From positions 4,278,001 through 4,342,000 of the forward strand of contig NZ_CP109596.1 of assembly GCF_036327755.1 (NCBI RefSeq): a stretch of 64,000 nt of DNA, given 5' to 3'. This document shows positions 32,938-41,214 of this stretch, piece by piece; within the stretch, counting starts at the first letter, position 1, and the number at the start of each line of letters is the position of its first letter. A program made the translations under genes and the position numbers. Under the pieces are notes generated by a model, which was not told the DNA's origin, made no database searches, and saw nothing but the letters and a program-made list of their open reading frames with translations. Source of the DNA: Nocardia sp. NBC_01503. Its GTDB lineage: Bacteria; Actinomycetota; Actinomycetes; Mycobacteriales; Mycobacteriaceae.

Positions 32938-34209
32938 ATGTCGGTATCGTCGCCGCCGATGAGTAGTTCGACCGCAGTTGATGAACCTAAGTCGCTGGAC
33001 CGCCGTTTCGGGCGGGTGATGTGGCTGGTTCCGGCGTTGCTCGCGGGCTTCACCACACTGTGTTTGACGCGACCGCTCTGGCCGTTCACGCGGATAACCG
33101 GCGGGTTCATCGATCTACAGGTGTATCGGATCGGGATCAATACGCTGCGGCACGGTGGCGATCTGTACGGGCAGCTGCCGCAGACGACCATCGGGATCGG
33201 GCTGCCGTTCATCTATCCGCCGTTCGCGGCGTTGATTCTGTCGCCGTTCGCGCTGCTGCCGTGGGATGCGGCGGCGTTCGGGTTCTTCGTGACATCGGTG
33301 GCCGCGTTGGCGCTGTCGCTGTATCTGGTGGCGCGGCGGGTGTGGGCGGGCGAGGAGCGCGTTCGGCTGGCGCTGTTCGCTGCCGCGTGCGCTACGCCGT
33401 TGGCGTTGCTGTTGGAGCCGGTGCGGTCGACGCTGGATTTCGGGCAGGTCAATCTGCTGCTGATGGCGCTGGTGGTGGCGGACTGTCTGACGGAGAAGCC
33501 GAAGTGGAAGCGGGGGATGCTGGTCGGTATCGCCGCCGCGGTGAAGCTGACCCCGGCCGCGTTCGTGGTCTACTTCCTGATTCGCCGTGATTATCGGGCC
33601 GCGGCGACCGCGGCGATCACCACCGCGGCGGCGACGTTGATCGCGTTTCCGGTGTTCCCCAAATCGTCGATGGAGTACTGGTTCGGTGGGCTCGGCAATG
33701 TGTCGGGGTTGAGCGGTTCGGCCTTCCATACCAATCAGTCGATCCAGGCGGTGCTGGCTCGGTACGAGATCCACAAGCCGTTGTTCACGGTGCTGTGGTT
33801 GGTGCTCGGCGCTCTCGTGCTGGCCTTGGTGGTTGCCGCCATGCGACAGGCCATGGACTTCCCGCCGCTGGCATTGGCGATCAACACCGTTTTCACGCTG
33901 CTGGTGTCGCCGATCTCGTGGTCGCATCACTGGGTCTGGATCGCTCCGGCGCTGCTCGCCATGGTCGGGTACGCGATGCGACTGCCGTGGCGTAGTGCGG
34001 TCGGCTGGTATGTGGTCACCGCGATCACGGCGGCGATCTTCGTGTACGGGCCGCCGAATTGGGTTCCCGGGGGCGATGGTCGCGAGATGTCCTGGACGCC
34101 TTGGGAACAGGTTACGGGCAACTCCTATGTCTGGTTGAGCGTGCTGCTGGTGGTGCTGTACCTGATCACCGGGCGGCACCGCGCGACCCCGGTGCCGGTC
34201 GCCGGCTGA
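32938..34209 (+). CDS. GT87-type polyprenyl-phosphomannose mannosyltransferase
   Basis: A 423-residue GT-C membrane glycosyltransferase of the GT87/DUF2029 group, which includes PimE and the alpha-1,2-mannosyltransferases of lipoarabinomannan. The first loop has the acidic D of TGGFIDLQVYRIGINTLRHGGDLY; further marks are FIYPPFAALILSPFALLP, LDFGQVNLLLMALVVADC and GSAFHTNQSIQAVLARY, and VSPISWSHHWVWIAPALL near the end. About eleven membrane segments. Start ATG 32938, with a second ATG at 32959. It closes the envelope run GT39-MMPL-GT87. Confidence 0.85.
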   Translation: MSVSSPPMSSSTAVDEPKSLDRRFGRVMWLVPALLAGFTTLCLTRPLWPFTRITGGFIDLQVYRIGINTLRHGGDLYGQLPQTTIGIGLPFIYPPFAALILSPFALLPWDAAAFGFFVTSVAALALSLYLVARRVWAGEERVRLALFAAACATPLALLLEPVRSTLDFGQVNLLLMALVVADCLTEKPKWKRGMLVGIAAAVKLTPAAFVVYFLIRRDYRAAATAAITTAAATLIAFPVFPKSSMEYWFGGLGNVSGLSGSAFHTNQSIQAVLARYEIHKPLFTVLWLVLGALVLALVVAAMRQAMDFPPLALAINTVFTLLVSPISWSHHWVWIAPALLAMVGYAMRLPWRSAVGWYVVTAITAAIFVYGPPNWVPGGDGREMSWTPWEQVTGNSYVWLSVLLVVLYLITGRHRATPVPVAG

Positions 34210-34401
34210 CGCCCCTATGAGCCGGTGATCCTGTCCGGTCCGGACCGGATTCGCGCCGGACCGGAAAGCCGGAAAACCTTCGTGGCCTGCGTCTTTCCGT
34301 GATTTCCGGATAAATCCAGGCGCGGAGTGGGGCTTCGGATTTCTACCTTCGAATCGACGGCGATACTCCTCGCCGATCGATATCCACCGGGGGAGAAACC
34401 G

Positions 34402-35049
34402 ATGACCGACACCCTGTTCGCTGATGTGTCCGCTTTTCAAGCGCCCGTCGACGACGACTATCCGTACGAGGTGCTGTCCTTTCGCAGCAATGACGGGACC
34501 TATCGCGACAACCGGTTCGCGCAGAACTATCAATGGGCGTGCGCCGCAGCCGATTCCGGGCGGCTGGCGTTCTTCATCGTCTACTTCTACTGGCGTCCGA
34601 ACTGGTCGGAAACCGTGCTGACGTGCATCGATATGGTCACCGCGGCGGGTGGTCCGCATCCGCGGATGGTGGTGATGATCGATGTCGAGCAGGGTGGCAA
34701 TCCGGCGGGTGATCAGTCCGAAGGTGTCAATCGCGCCTACTGGGCGGTCTCCGACTGGCTGGGGGATCCGCGCCGCGTCATCGGTTACGCCAACGCGGGT
34801 GATCTCGCGACCATGTGGTGCACTCGACCCGAGGGATTGCGTTTGGTCGGTGCGGGCTACGGCCGGGATCCGCGGTTGCCGGGTCAGGTCGCGCATCAGT
34901 ACACCGACGGACAGGGTTGGGGCGGAGGGCTTCCCGAGGGCTGCGCGCCGTTCGGCTCCTGCGATATGAACAGTGCCGACGGTCTGTCCGCCGATGAGTT
35001 CGCCGCCGCCTGCGGCATCGTCACCGCGCGCACCGGAGCCCGGTCATGA
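34402..35049 (+). CDS. GH25-type muramidase, phage endolysin-like (LysA)
   Basis: A 215-residue protein of the glycoside hydrolase 25 fold: ADVSAFQ at the start, the acidic pair in MVVMIDVEQGG, and VAHQYTDGQG with CDMN near the end, the usual D...DxE...HQY arrangement. It would cut the glycan strands of peptidoglycan. No signal peptide, as in phage lysins; no binding domain. The ribosome site GGGGGAG and ATG 34402 set the start. Its stop overlaps the LysB-like gene (ATGA), a phage-style arrangement. Confidence 0.75.
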   Translation: MTDTLFADVSAFQAPVDDDYPYEVLSFRSNDGTYRDNRFAQNYQWACAAADSGRLAFFIVYFYWRPNWSETVLTCIDMVTAAGGPHPRMVVMIDVEQGGNPAGDQSEGVNRAYWAVSDWLGDPRRVIGYANAGDLATMWCTRPEGLRLVGAGYGRDPRLPGQVAHQYTDGQGWGGGLPEGCAPFGSCDMNSADGLSADEFAAACGIVTARTGARS

Positions 35050-35765
35050 TCGACGTGCTCATGCTGCCCGGCACCTTCTGCCCGCATGGCAGCGACAACA
35101 TCAGCGAGGAGTTCCTGCGCGATCTCGATCCCGCGCGGTTCAGCACCCGGATCGTGGACTATCCCGCCGAATATGGCAGCCCCGGAACCTATTACGACAG
35201 TCGGGTGGCCGGGCGAGAGGCCCTGCTCAACGCGATCGGCGAGAGTCCGAACGATGTTGTCATCGGCGGATATTCGCAGGGTGCGCAGATCGCGGGTGAT
35301 GTCGCGGCCGAGGTCTCGTCCGGGCAGCATCCGGAGTTGCGGGTCCGCGGCGCGGCCTTGATCGCCGACCCGTCCCGTCCACGCGGCCGGTGCGTCGGCG
35401 GTGATCCGGGCGGCTGGGGCATCGCGGGTGAACGCGATACCGGCATGCCCACCTGGTGGGCCGCCGCCACGGGTGATCCGATCACGGCTCTCCCCGCCGG
35501 AAATCCCTTGCGCACCTTGGCTGATATGACCGAGTTCTACTCCCTGAGTTCATCCGAGGCCGCTGCCCGCTGGGCCCGGCACATGCTCGACACCGCGCTG
35601 GCCCGCAATCTGCAACCGTGGTGGAACCTCGATCACTGGCAGGACTGGGGCGGCGCGGTGGCGTGGATGAAGGGCTATCTCACCGACGGTCGCCACACCA
35701 CCGCCTATCTGGCGGAAGGCCACTGCAAAGCGCTCGCCGATGCTTTGAACGAGGAGATCGCCTGA
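35046..35765 (+). CDS. Cutinase-type esterase, LysB-like
   Basis: A 239-residue alpha/beta hydrolase of the cutinase superfamily. The nucleophile is S77 in VVIGGYSQGAQ, preceded by DVLMLPGTFCP; an Asp in ATGDPIT and a late His in LTDGRHT or LAEGHC complete a probable triad. Phage LysB proteins hydrolyse the mycolyl-arabinogalactan ester and this gene is directly downstream of the lysin gene, overlapping it by four bases. No signal peptide is present, so a secreted cutinase is less likely. It overlaps the DUF1353 gene by one base. Confidence 0.8.
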   Translation: MIDVLMLPGTFCPHGSDNISEEFLRDLDPARFSTRIVDYPAEYGSPGTYYDSRVAGREALLNAIGESPNDVVIGGYSQGAQIAGDVAAEVSSGQHPELRVRGAALIADPSRPRGRCVGGDPGGWGIAGERDTGMPTWWAAATGDPITALPAGNPLRTLADMTEFYSLSSSEAAARWARHMLDTALARNLQPWWNLDHWQDWGGAVAWMKGYLTDGRHTTAYLAEGHCKALADALNEEIA

Positions 35766-36304
35766 TGCCATTTCTCGGTGAATACGCTGTGGTCGTGGAG
35801 GAGGTGGATGCGGTCAGGTGGCGAATGCAGGTCCCGCTCACCTACCGCGCCGCCGCCGACATCTTCATCGTGCCGGTCGGTTTCGTCACTGATTTCGCCT
35901 CTGTGCCAAGACCTTTGATCTGGCTGATCCCGCGTTATGGCACATACACCCGCGCGGCGATCCTGCACGATTATCTGTGCGAGCACCGGCCCGTCGGTCG
36001 TTCCGACGCCGATGGCATCTTCCGCCGGGTACTGCGCGAGTGTGGAGTCTCGAGAATCCAACGGTGGATGATGTGGGCGGCGGTGCGGTTCGGCGGTCGT
36101 ATGGCCGGTGCCAACGCACGCGAATGGCTGCAATTCCTACTGGTGGCGTTGCCGACCGTGCTGTTCCTCGCGCTGCCCTTCCTGATCGACAGCCTTTACC
36201 TGCTGTTGTTCCGGCTCTGCGCGGACGATTGCGAAACCGCCACCGTCATTCCACTGAAGACGGCGGCGGAGTCGACGGTCGTGCCGGTGGAGGCACAGGC
36301 GTAG
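35765..36304 (+). CDS. DUF1353 protein with an added C-terminal membrane segment
   Basis: A 179-residue protein. Residues about 1-105 match DUF1353, a family common in phage genomes: IVPVGFVTDFASVPRPLIWLIPRYGTY and ILHDYLCEH. After it comes a hydrophobic stretch (FLLVALPTVLFLALPFLIDSLYLLLF, about 120-147) that could cross the membrane once or twice, and a soluble tail. DUF1353 proteins are usually close to lysis genes. No holin is present in the cassette, so the added hydrophobic region might serve that role. The start overlaps the LysB stop (TGATG). Confidence 0.7.
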   Translation: MPFLGEYAVVVEEVDAVRWRMQVPLTYRAAADIFIVPVGFVTDFASVPRPLIWLIPRYGTYTRAAILHDYLCEHRPVGRSDADGIFRRVLRECGVSRIQRWMMWAAVRFGGRMAGANAREWLQFLLVALPTVLFLALPFLIDSLYLLLFRLCADDCETATVIPLKTAAESTVVPVEAQA

Positions 36305-36312
36305 CGGCGTGC

Positions 36313-36780
36313 TCAGGCCGGAACGTCGTCTGTGCCTTCGAGTATCGCGAGGCGGATGGCGCCGAGCACGAGTGCGCGGTGCGGTAGGTGCAGTTCGCCC
36401 GGAACGGGTTCGCAGGCCCAGCGCCAGCCGAGGGTGTCATCGGAGCGGGGGAGCATGACACGGGTGCCGGGTTGCGGGAGGGTGACGCCGTGGCATTCGA
36501 GGCGGCGCTGAAGTGGTTGGGGGACAGCGTGATACGGCATGGGGCGGGCGGTCAGGAAGGTCCAGTTGCGATTGCGGGGGTCGACGACGGCGGGGGTGGG
36601 CTGGGGGAGATAGGACAGGCGGGTGCGGACGTGTTCGCTCAGGGGGCGGGGTACGACGATGGCCTCCAGGTCGTGCCCGGTGGTCAGGTACAGCCGGTCG
36701 GCGAACAGTTCCACGGGTAGTCCGTATCGCGCCCGCAGCAGGTGGGCGGATTCGTATGGGGAACAACATGATTCGAACAT
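36313..36780 (-). CDS. Hypothetical protein (155 residues)
   Basis: Soluble protein of unknown family beginning MFESCCSPYESAHLLRARYG. It has a Pro/Arg-rich middle (LSYLPQPTPAVVDPRNRNWTFL), PMPYHAVPQPLQRRLECHG, and ends with PHRALVLGAIRLAILEG. Its pattern recalls small conserved proteins of Nocardia but I cannot assign a function. It is convergent with the DUF1353 gene and separated by only 8 bp. Confidence 0.6.
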   Translation of the reverse strand: MFESCCSPYESAHLLRARYGLPVELFADRLYLTTGHDLEAIVVPRPLSEHVRTRLSYLPQPTPAVVDPRNRNWTFLTARPMPYHAVPQPLQRRLECHGVTLPQPGTRVMLPRSDDTLGWRWACEPVPGELHLPHRALVLGAIRLAILEGTDDVPA

Positions 36781-37129
36781 CGGGGACCTCCGGGCGACGG
36801 TGCGGAAATCATTGTGCGCCTTGACCTTCGACGCTGTGGTGACGAGCTGATGGCATTCCGATGACCGCCGGTAAATCTCTCCTTCCCGCCCCGTCCCGAG
36901 ACCTGTGAGAGGATTCGCCGCCGAGCCGCGCCCCGTTACGCGGATATCGCATCGGCGGCGTGGCGAAGTTCGATCGCGTGTCGGGCCGATCAGAGTGCGG
37001 CGGTGGGACCCTCGCGTCGGCGTACCTGATCACAGGCGTGCTGGCGTCCCGTTTTCGGGGGCATCACCCAGGGCGATCTCCGGGCTGTACCCGGAGGTGT
37101 TCCGGTGTGGGTGAAGTTAGCGTGAGGGG
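36781..37129. other. 349-bp region without a recognised gene
   Basis: Upstream of the hypothetical gene on the minus strand and of the decayed serine hydrolase on the plus strand. I see no supported gene. GAGGGG precedes the ATG at 37130. Confidence 0.5.
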
Positions 37130-37453
37130 ATGAATTCGATTCTGCGACAGCGGGTTGCCGTGATGTTGGGTGTGGTGAGGGTGGTTGTCGCCGGGGTGTG
37201 AGCGGGGTGGGGTTTCTGTTGTTCGCACCCGGGCAGGGGTGGGGATACTCGAATACGGCCGCTCAGCTGTGGCGGGAGTTATTGGAGTCATGAGGGTGGC
37301 GACGGTGGCTACATCACCCTCAACGGCGTGACCGGCGACGGCACACGCAGTGCCGTGGTCTCCATGTCCGAGGCCCGCGGTGACACTCCGGAACACATTC
37401 AGGAGCAGGAGAATTCGGGCAGCACCCTGATCGATCACGCCCTCTGCCTGTGA
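37130..37453 (+). pseudogene. Decayed exported serine hydrolase (S12/beta-lactamase class C type)
   Basis: The ATG at 37130 starts a signal-like stretch (MNSILRQRVAVMLGVVRVVV) that stops at a TGA (37199). In another frame FAPGQGWGYSNTAAQLWREL follows, which matches the YSN region (PG..W.YSNT) of the S12 D-Ala-D-Ala carboxypeptidase/class C beta-lactamase family. In the first frame the end reads GGDGGYITLNGVTGDGTRSAVVSM and later TLIDHALCL, the C-terminal HGG..GY and LxxxxLC of the same family. The SxxK region and most of the body are deleted. So this is a frameshifted, internally deleted relic. Confidence 0.6.
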
Positions 37454-37456
37454 GGG

Positions 37457-38146
37457 TTACGCCCCCGGTTCGCCGTATGCGGCCGCGATCTCCTTGGAGC
37501 CGCTCCAGCGGCTGTAGGTGGGGGATTTCGGCCAGCCGTCGGGGGAGTCCTGCCACTCCTCCTGACGGCCGTAGGGCAGCAGATCGATGAGCGCGAAGGA
37601 GTGGCTGAGCTGTTCGGTGCCACGGCCGTTGGTGTGCCAGGTGCGGTAGACGGTGTCACCGTCACGCAGGAAGACATTGACGCCGAATCCGCCCCCGGGC
37701 GGGGTGCCGACATCGGCGCCGAAGGGACTGTTCGCGGTGGAGTACCAGTCCATCTTGTTCCCGACGCGGCGTTTACAGGCCAGCGCCTCGTCGATCGGCC
37801 CCTGGGTGACTATGACGAATCGGGCGTCATAGTTGTTCAGGAACTCCAATCGGGTGAATTGCGAGGTGAATCCGGTGCAGCCGCCGCACTGCCACTCCTC
37901 GCCCTCGAACCACATGTGGTTGTAGACGATGAGCTGCGGTTTGCCGTCGAAGAGATCGACCAGGCGGACCGGTCCGTCCGCGCCTTCGAGGGTGTAGTCG
38001 GGCATTTCGACCATCGGCAGCCGACGGCGTTGTGCGGCGATGGCATCGAGTTCGCGGGTCGCGGCCTTTTCGCGAACGCGCAGCGCGTCGAGTTCACGCT
38101 GCCAGGTTTCGGTGTCGACGACCGGTGGCAGTGCTGGATTGCTCAT
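37457..38146 (-). CDS. DUF899 thioredoxin-like protein
   Basis: A 229-residue DUF899 protein: WQRELDALRVREKAATRELDAIAAQRRRLPMVEM at the N-terminus, then LVDLFDGKPQLIVYNHMWFEGEEWQCGGCTGF, where the C-G-G-C motif occupies the redox-active position of thioredoxin-like folds. Further on, FGADVGTPPGGGFGVNVFLRDGDTVYRTWHTNGRG is typical of the family. The biochemical role is unclear; it may reduce thiols or handle peroxides. GGGAGG lies before ATG 38146. Next gene upstream on the strand is a UppP homologue. Confidence 0.85.
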   Translation of the reverse strand: MSNPALPPVVDTETWQRELDALRVREKAATRELDAIAAQRRRLPMVEMPDYTLEGADGPVRLVDLFDGKPQLIVYNHMWFEGEEWQCGGCTGFTSQFTRLEFLNNYDARFVIVTQGPIDEALACKRRVGNKMDWYSTANSPFGADVGTPPGGGFGVNVFLRDGDTVYRTWHTNGRGTEQLSHSFALIDLLPYGRQEEWQDSPDGWPKSPTYSRWSGSKEIAAAYGEPGA

Positions 38147-38219
38147 TGGATCCTCCCTGAACGTGCTCACGGATTGCGTGCTGTAGGTGTAGACCCCGCG
38201 AACCGCGCGAACTCATCGG

Positions 38220-39173
38220 TCAGCTGAAGCGCAGTATCGACAGCGCTCCGGCGACCAGGCAGTAGAGCGCGAAGACCAGCAGTGTCCGGGTTTGGAAGTG
38301 CCGCTCCAGATATCGCACGGCCAGCCAGGACGACACCCCGGAGACCAGCGCCCCGAGCAGAATCGGCCCGATATCTCCGGAGCCGGGACCTGGTAGGTCG
38401 TGCAGGTCGAGCAGGCCGGCGCCGAGAATGGCCGGGGTGGCGAGCAGGAAGGCGAATTTGGCGGCGTGCTCATGTTCGAGCCCGCGCCACAGACCACCGA
38501 CCATCGCGAGTCCGGCCCGGCTGAATCCGGTCAGCAGGGCTCCGGCCTGCACCAATCCGATACCGAGCGCATCGGTCGGGGTGAGGGCGGCGAGCGGCCG
38601 ATCCGCTTGCAGCCGTGGCAATTCGGCGGTGGTGAAGGCGGCGCGCCGGGTCTCCCAGCGGGCGAAACGGCGGCCGTACTCCACCAGGGTCGGTTCATTG
38701 CGCCGGCGCAGCACCTCGCCCAGCACCAGGATGACGCCGTTCAGGGTGAGGAAGACCGCCGCGGCCAGTGGGGCCGAGAAAAGTTCGTGCAGTGGATGTT
38801 GCAGCAGTGGCCCGAGCACGCCGACCGGAATGCTGCCGAGCACGATGAGCCATGCCATCCGCTGCGGCACGGTCTCCACGCGCCGGGTGCGCAGCGATAC
38901 GGCGAAACCCGTTGTGATGGCGTACCAGTCGCGCCGATAGTGGGCCAGCAGTGCGAACGCGGTCGCCACATGTAATGCCACTACGAAGGCCAAATATGGT
39001 GTGCCTGCGGATGATTCACCGCCCTGTGGTAGTTCCCGCCAGGCTCCGCCGAGCCACGCGGCGACCAGTACGGAGTGTCCGAGGCTGGAGATGGGAAACA
39101 GTTCGGTGACTCCCTGCACCGCGCCGATGACTGTCGCTTCGAAGTAGGTGAGCATCGCGAAGGAGTTTCGCAT
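38220..39173 (-). CDS. uppP: Undecaprenyl-diphosphatase homologue (UppP/BacA) with variant second motif
   Basis: A polytopic membrane phosphatase with about eight helices. Motif 1 is AVQGVTELFPISSLGHSVL (E24), fully conserved. Motif 2, usually PGTSRSG, reads LTGFSRAG, keeping the Arg but losing the Pro. It has a longer central loop than canonical UppP (RRRNEPTLVEYGRRFARWETRRAAFTT). It should recycle the undecaprenyl carrier, giving bacitracin tolerance, but could be a specialised paralogue. The start is uncertain: ATG 39173 or ATG 39155, with no clear ribosome site for either. Confidence 0.75.
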   Translation of the reverse strand: MRNSFAMLTYFEATVIGAVQGVTELFPISSLGHSVLVAAWLGGAWRELPQGGESSAGTPYLAFVVALHVATAFALLAHYRRDWYAITTGFAVSLRTRRVETVPQRMAWLIVLGSIPVGVLGPLLQHPLHELFSAPLAAAVFLTLNGVILVLGEVLRRRNEPTLVEYGRRFARWETRRAAFTTAELPRLQADRPLAALTPTDALGIGLVQAGALLTGFSRAGLAMVGGLWRGLEHEHAAKFAFLLATPAILGAGLLDLHDLPGPGSGDIGPILLGALVSGVSSWLAVRYLERHFQTRTLLVFALYCLVAGALSILRFS

Positions 39174-39276
39174 GGGGCGAGTGTGAATCAAGAATCAGAT
39201 CGGCGCGGAGTTCCTCCGAATATGCTGTGAATCAATAGCTTTCGCCTGATTCGTACGAGATGTCCGATCTTGAACG

Positions 39277-40392
39277 CTATCGAACCGTCAGTCTCCACAG
39301 TGAGGTGACCTCCGCCGAACGGGCGGTGTGCAGCGGATCCTCGCTCGCGGTGGCCCGCCGATGCCGCGGCGCGGTGTCGAGTCTGTCCACCACCCGCAAC
39401 TCCGCCGCCTCGATCAGTGCGAGAAGATCGGCGCGCGTACGCAATTCGAGCAATTCGGCGAGGTCGGAGACGATCAACCACCCTTCGCCGCCCGGCTCGA
39501 GATGTTCGGGCAGGGCCTCGAGGAACTCGCGCAGCATGGCGCTGTCCGGGTCGTAGACCCCGCGCTCCAGATCGGAGGTCGGACGCGCGGGCAGCCACGG
39601 CGGATTGCATACGATCAGATCGGCCCGGCCCGGCGGATACAGTGCGGGCCCCACCACCTCGATTCGATCGGACAGCTCCAGATCGTGAATGTTCGCGCGG
39701 GCGCAGCTGAGCGCCCGGGGACTGGCATCGGTCGCCACGATCCGCTCGACACCGCGCCGGGCGAGCACCGCGGCCAGTACCCCGGTCCCGGTGCCCAGAT
39801 CGAAGGCGGTCCGAATCCGCCGGGGGAGTGGTGCTTTCGCGACCAGATCGATGTATTCGCCACGGACCGGCGAGAACACCCCGTAGTGCGGATGAATTCG
39901 CGCGTCCAGGCTGGGGATCGGCACACCTCGCTCCCGCCACTGCCGTGCGCCGAGAACGCCGAGCAGTTCGGTCAGTGCCACCACGGTGGTGCCCTCCGAC
40001 GGGCCGTACGCCTCCTGGCAAGCCTGTCGAATATCCGGTGCTCGGCGCAGATCGAGGGAGTAGTCATCCTCGAGAACGACCAGCACGCGCCCCAGTACCC
40101 GCGCGCGATGACTGCGAATCCCGCGTTGCTGCCGGAACAATCCGGCCGGATCGGCAATGGGCGCGGGGGTTTTGCGATCCAGTCGACGTTCGAGCGCGGT
40201 CAGCAGTTGCCGGGCATTGTGATAGTCGCCGCGCCACAGCAGGGCGGTGCCCTCGCAGCAGTGCCGATAGGCGGTATCGGCCTTCATGCGATCATCGGCC
40301 ACCAGGACGCGCGCGGGCGCGGGCGCGCCGTTCTCCGAGTGCCGACGTGCGGTGATCTCGATCTGGTTCTCGGCCCAGGAAATGGTCGTCAC
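39277..40392 (-). CDS. Class I SAM-dependent methyltransferase (HemK/RsmC-like)
   Basis: A 371-residue protein. After a 180-residue N-terminal region (LLWRGDYHNARQLLTALERR) comes a Rossmann methyltransferase: RTAFDLGTGTGVLAAVLARRG (motif I), VATDASPRALSCARANI, and DLIVCNPPWLP, the NPPW catalytic signature of N6-adenine or N5-glutamine methyltransferases such as HemK/PrmC and RsmC. Residues ending the protein are basic. The target is not evident. A 2x8-bp inverted repeat (GCTCTCTC/GAGAGAGC, 40396-40435) straddles the region just upstream of the start. Confidence 0.75.
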   Translation of the reverse strand: MTTISWAENQIEITARRHSENGAPAPARVLVADDRMKADTAYRHCCEGTALLWRGDYHNARQLLTALERRLDRKTPAPIADPAGLFRQQRGIRSHRARVLGRVLVVLEDDYSLDLRRAPDIRQACQEAYGPSEGTTVVALTELLGVLGARQWRERGVPIPSLDARIHPHYGVFSPVRGEYIDLVAKAPLPRRIRTAFDLGTGTGVLAAVLARRGVERIVATDASPRALSCARANIHDLELSDRIEVVGPALYPPGRADLIVCNPPWLPARPTSDLERGVYDPDSAMLREFLEALPEHLEPGGEGWLIVSDLAELLELRTRADLLALIEAAELRVVDRLDTAPRHRRATASEDPLHTARSAEVTSLWRLTVR

Positions 40393-40542
40393 AGAGCTCT
40401 CTCCTCGTCACGAAACGTACGGGGTGCGAGAGAGCGCTGGCTAGCGAATTTCGCTGATGAACGGTGCCGCCGGGGCGCCGATACCCATCCGTCGAACCTA
40501 GCACGGTTCCGATTCCGGGCCGGGGAGACCTTCGACACGTAA

Positions 40543-40572
40543 TTGCAGTTTCTGAAAAATTGCAGATTCTGC
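40543..40572 (+). promoter_or_regulatory. Direct repeats upstream of the TetR gene
   Basis: TTGCAG-TTT-CTG (from 40543) recurs as TTGCAG-ATT-CTG (from 40560), a 17-bp step; the second includes the inverted repeat GCAG-ATT-CTGC (40562-40572). The repeats lie 13-42 bp before the TetR start and are a candidate operator. Confidence 0.5.
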
Positions 40573-40584
40573 TAAATTTGCGCC

Positions 40585-41214
40585 ATGCCCGCAGCGCAGG
40601 AGGAAACCGCCCTCGGATGGCGGGAGGAGAAGAAGCGTCGTACCCGACTCGAACTCTGCATGGCCGCAAGACGATTGGCGGTCGAGCAGGGTATCGACGC
40701 GATGAATGTCGATGATGTGGCCAGGGCGGTAGGGGTTTCGCCGCGCACCTTCTTCAACTACTACGAGACCAAGATGGACGCCGTGGTCGGTCCGGTCGGG
40801 GAGATCGGTACGCCCGAATCTCGGCAGGAGTTCATTGCCGGTGGTCCCAGTGGCGTGCTGATCGATGACCTGACCGCGCTCTACGCCTCCCTGTACGAAC
40901 CGGAAGATCAAGCGCGCGAGGGTATTTCGCTGGTCACCCAGCTCATCACCTCCGAGCCCCGGGTACTGGCGGGCTTCATCGCCGCGGGCGTACGGCATGA
41001 GACCGCACTGGCCGAACTGCTCTCCGCGCGCGTGGGCGAGCGGGTTGATCCCGAATTCGCCTCGCTCGCCGCGGGAGTCATGTCCGCCCTCACCACCCGG
41101 GCCGCCATGTGTCTGGCCACCGATCCGAATCGCTCCCTGGCCGCCGCATTGCGCGATCAATCACATTTGGCTGCAAGGCTTTTCGATAGATCCGACGATA
41201 GGAGAAAGAGATGA
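40585..41214 (+). CDS. TetR-family repressor
   Basis: A 209-residue regulator with the TetR helix-turn-helix at residues about 14-60: RRTRLELCMAARRLAVEQGIDAMNVDDVARAVGVSPRTFFNYYETKMDAV. The rest is the helical ligand domain. Its stop overlaps the ATG of the MFS gene (ATGA), so repressor and pump are one operon. Together with the upstream repeats at 40543-40572 this is the classical arrangement of an autoregulated drug-efflux unit; the inducer is unknown. Confidence 0.85.
   Translation: MPAAQEETALGWREEKKRRTRLELCMAARRLAVEQGIDAMNVDDVARAVGVSPRTFFNYYETKMDAVVGPVGEIGTPESRQEFIAGGPSGVLIDDLTALYASLYEPEDQAREGISLVTQLITSEPRVLAGFIAAGVRHETALAELLSARVGERVDPEFASLAAGVMSALTTRAAMCLATDPNRSLAAALRDQSHLAARLFDRSDDRRKR

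Noticed and set aside
34402..36304. Intact prophage around the lysis cassette
   Set aside because: No integrase, capsid, tail, terminase or holin gene was seen on either side, and the flanking genes look chromosomal.
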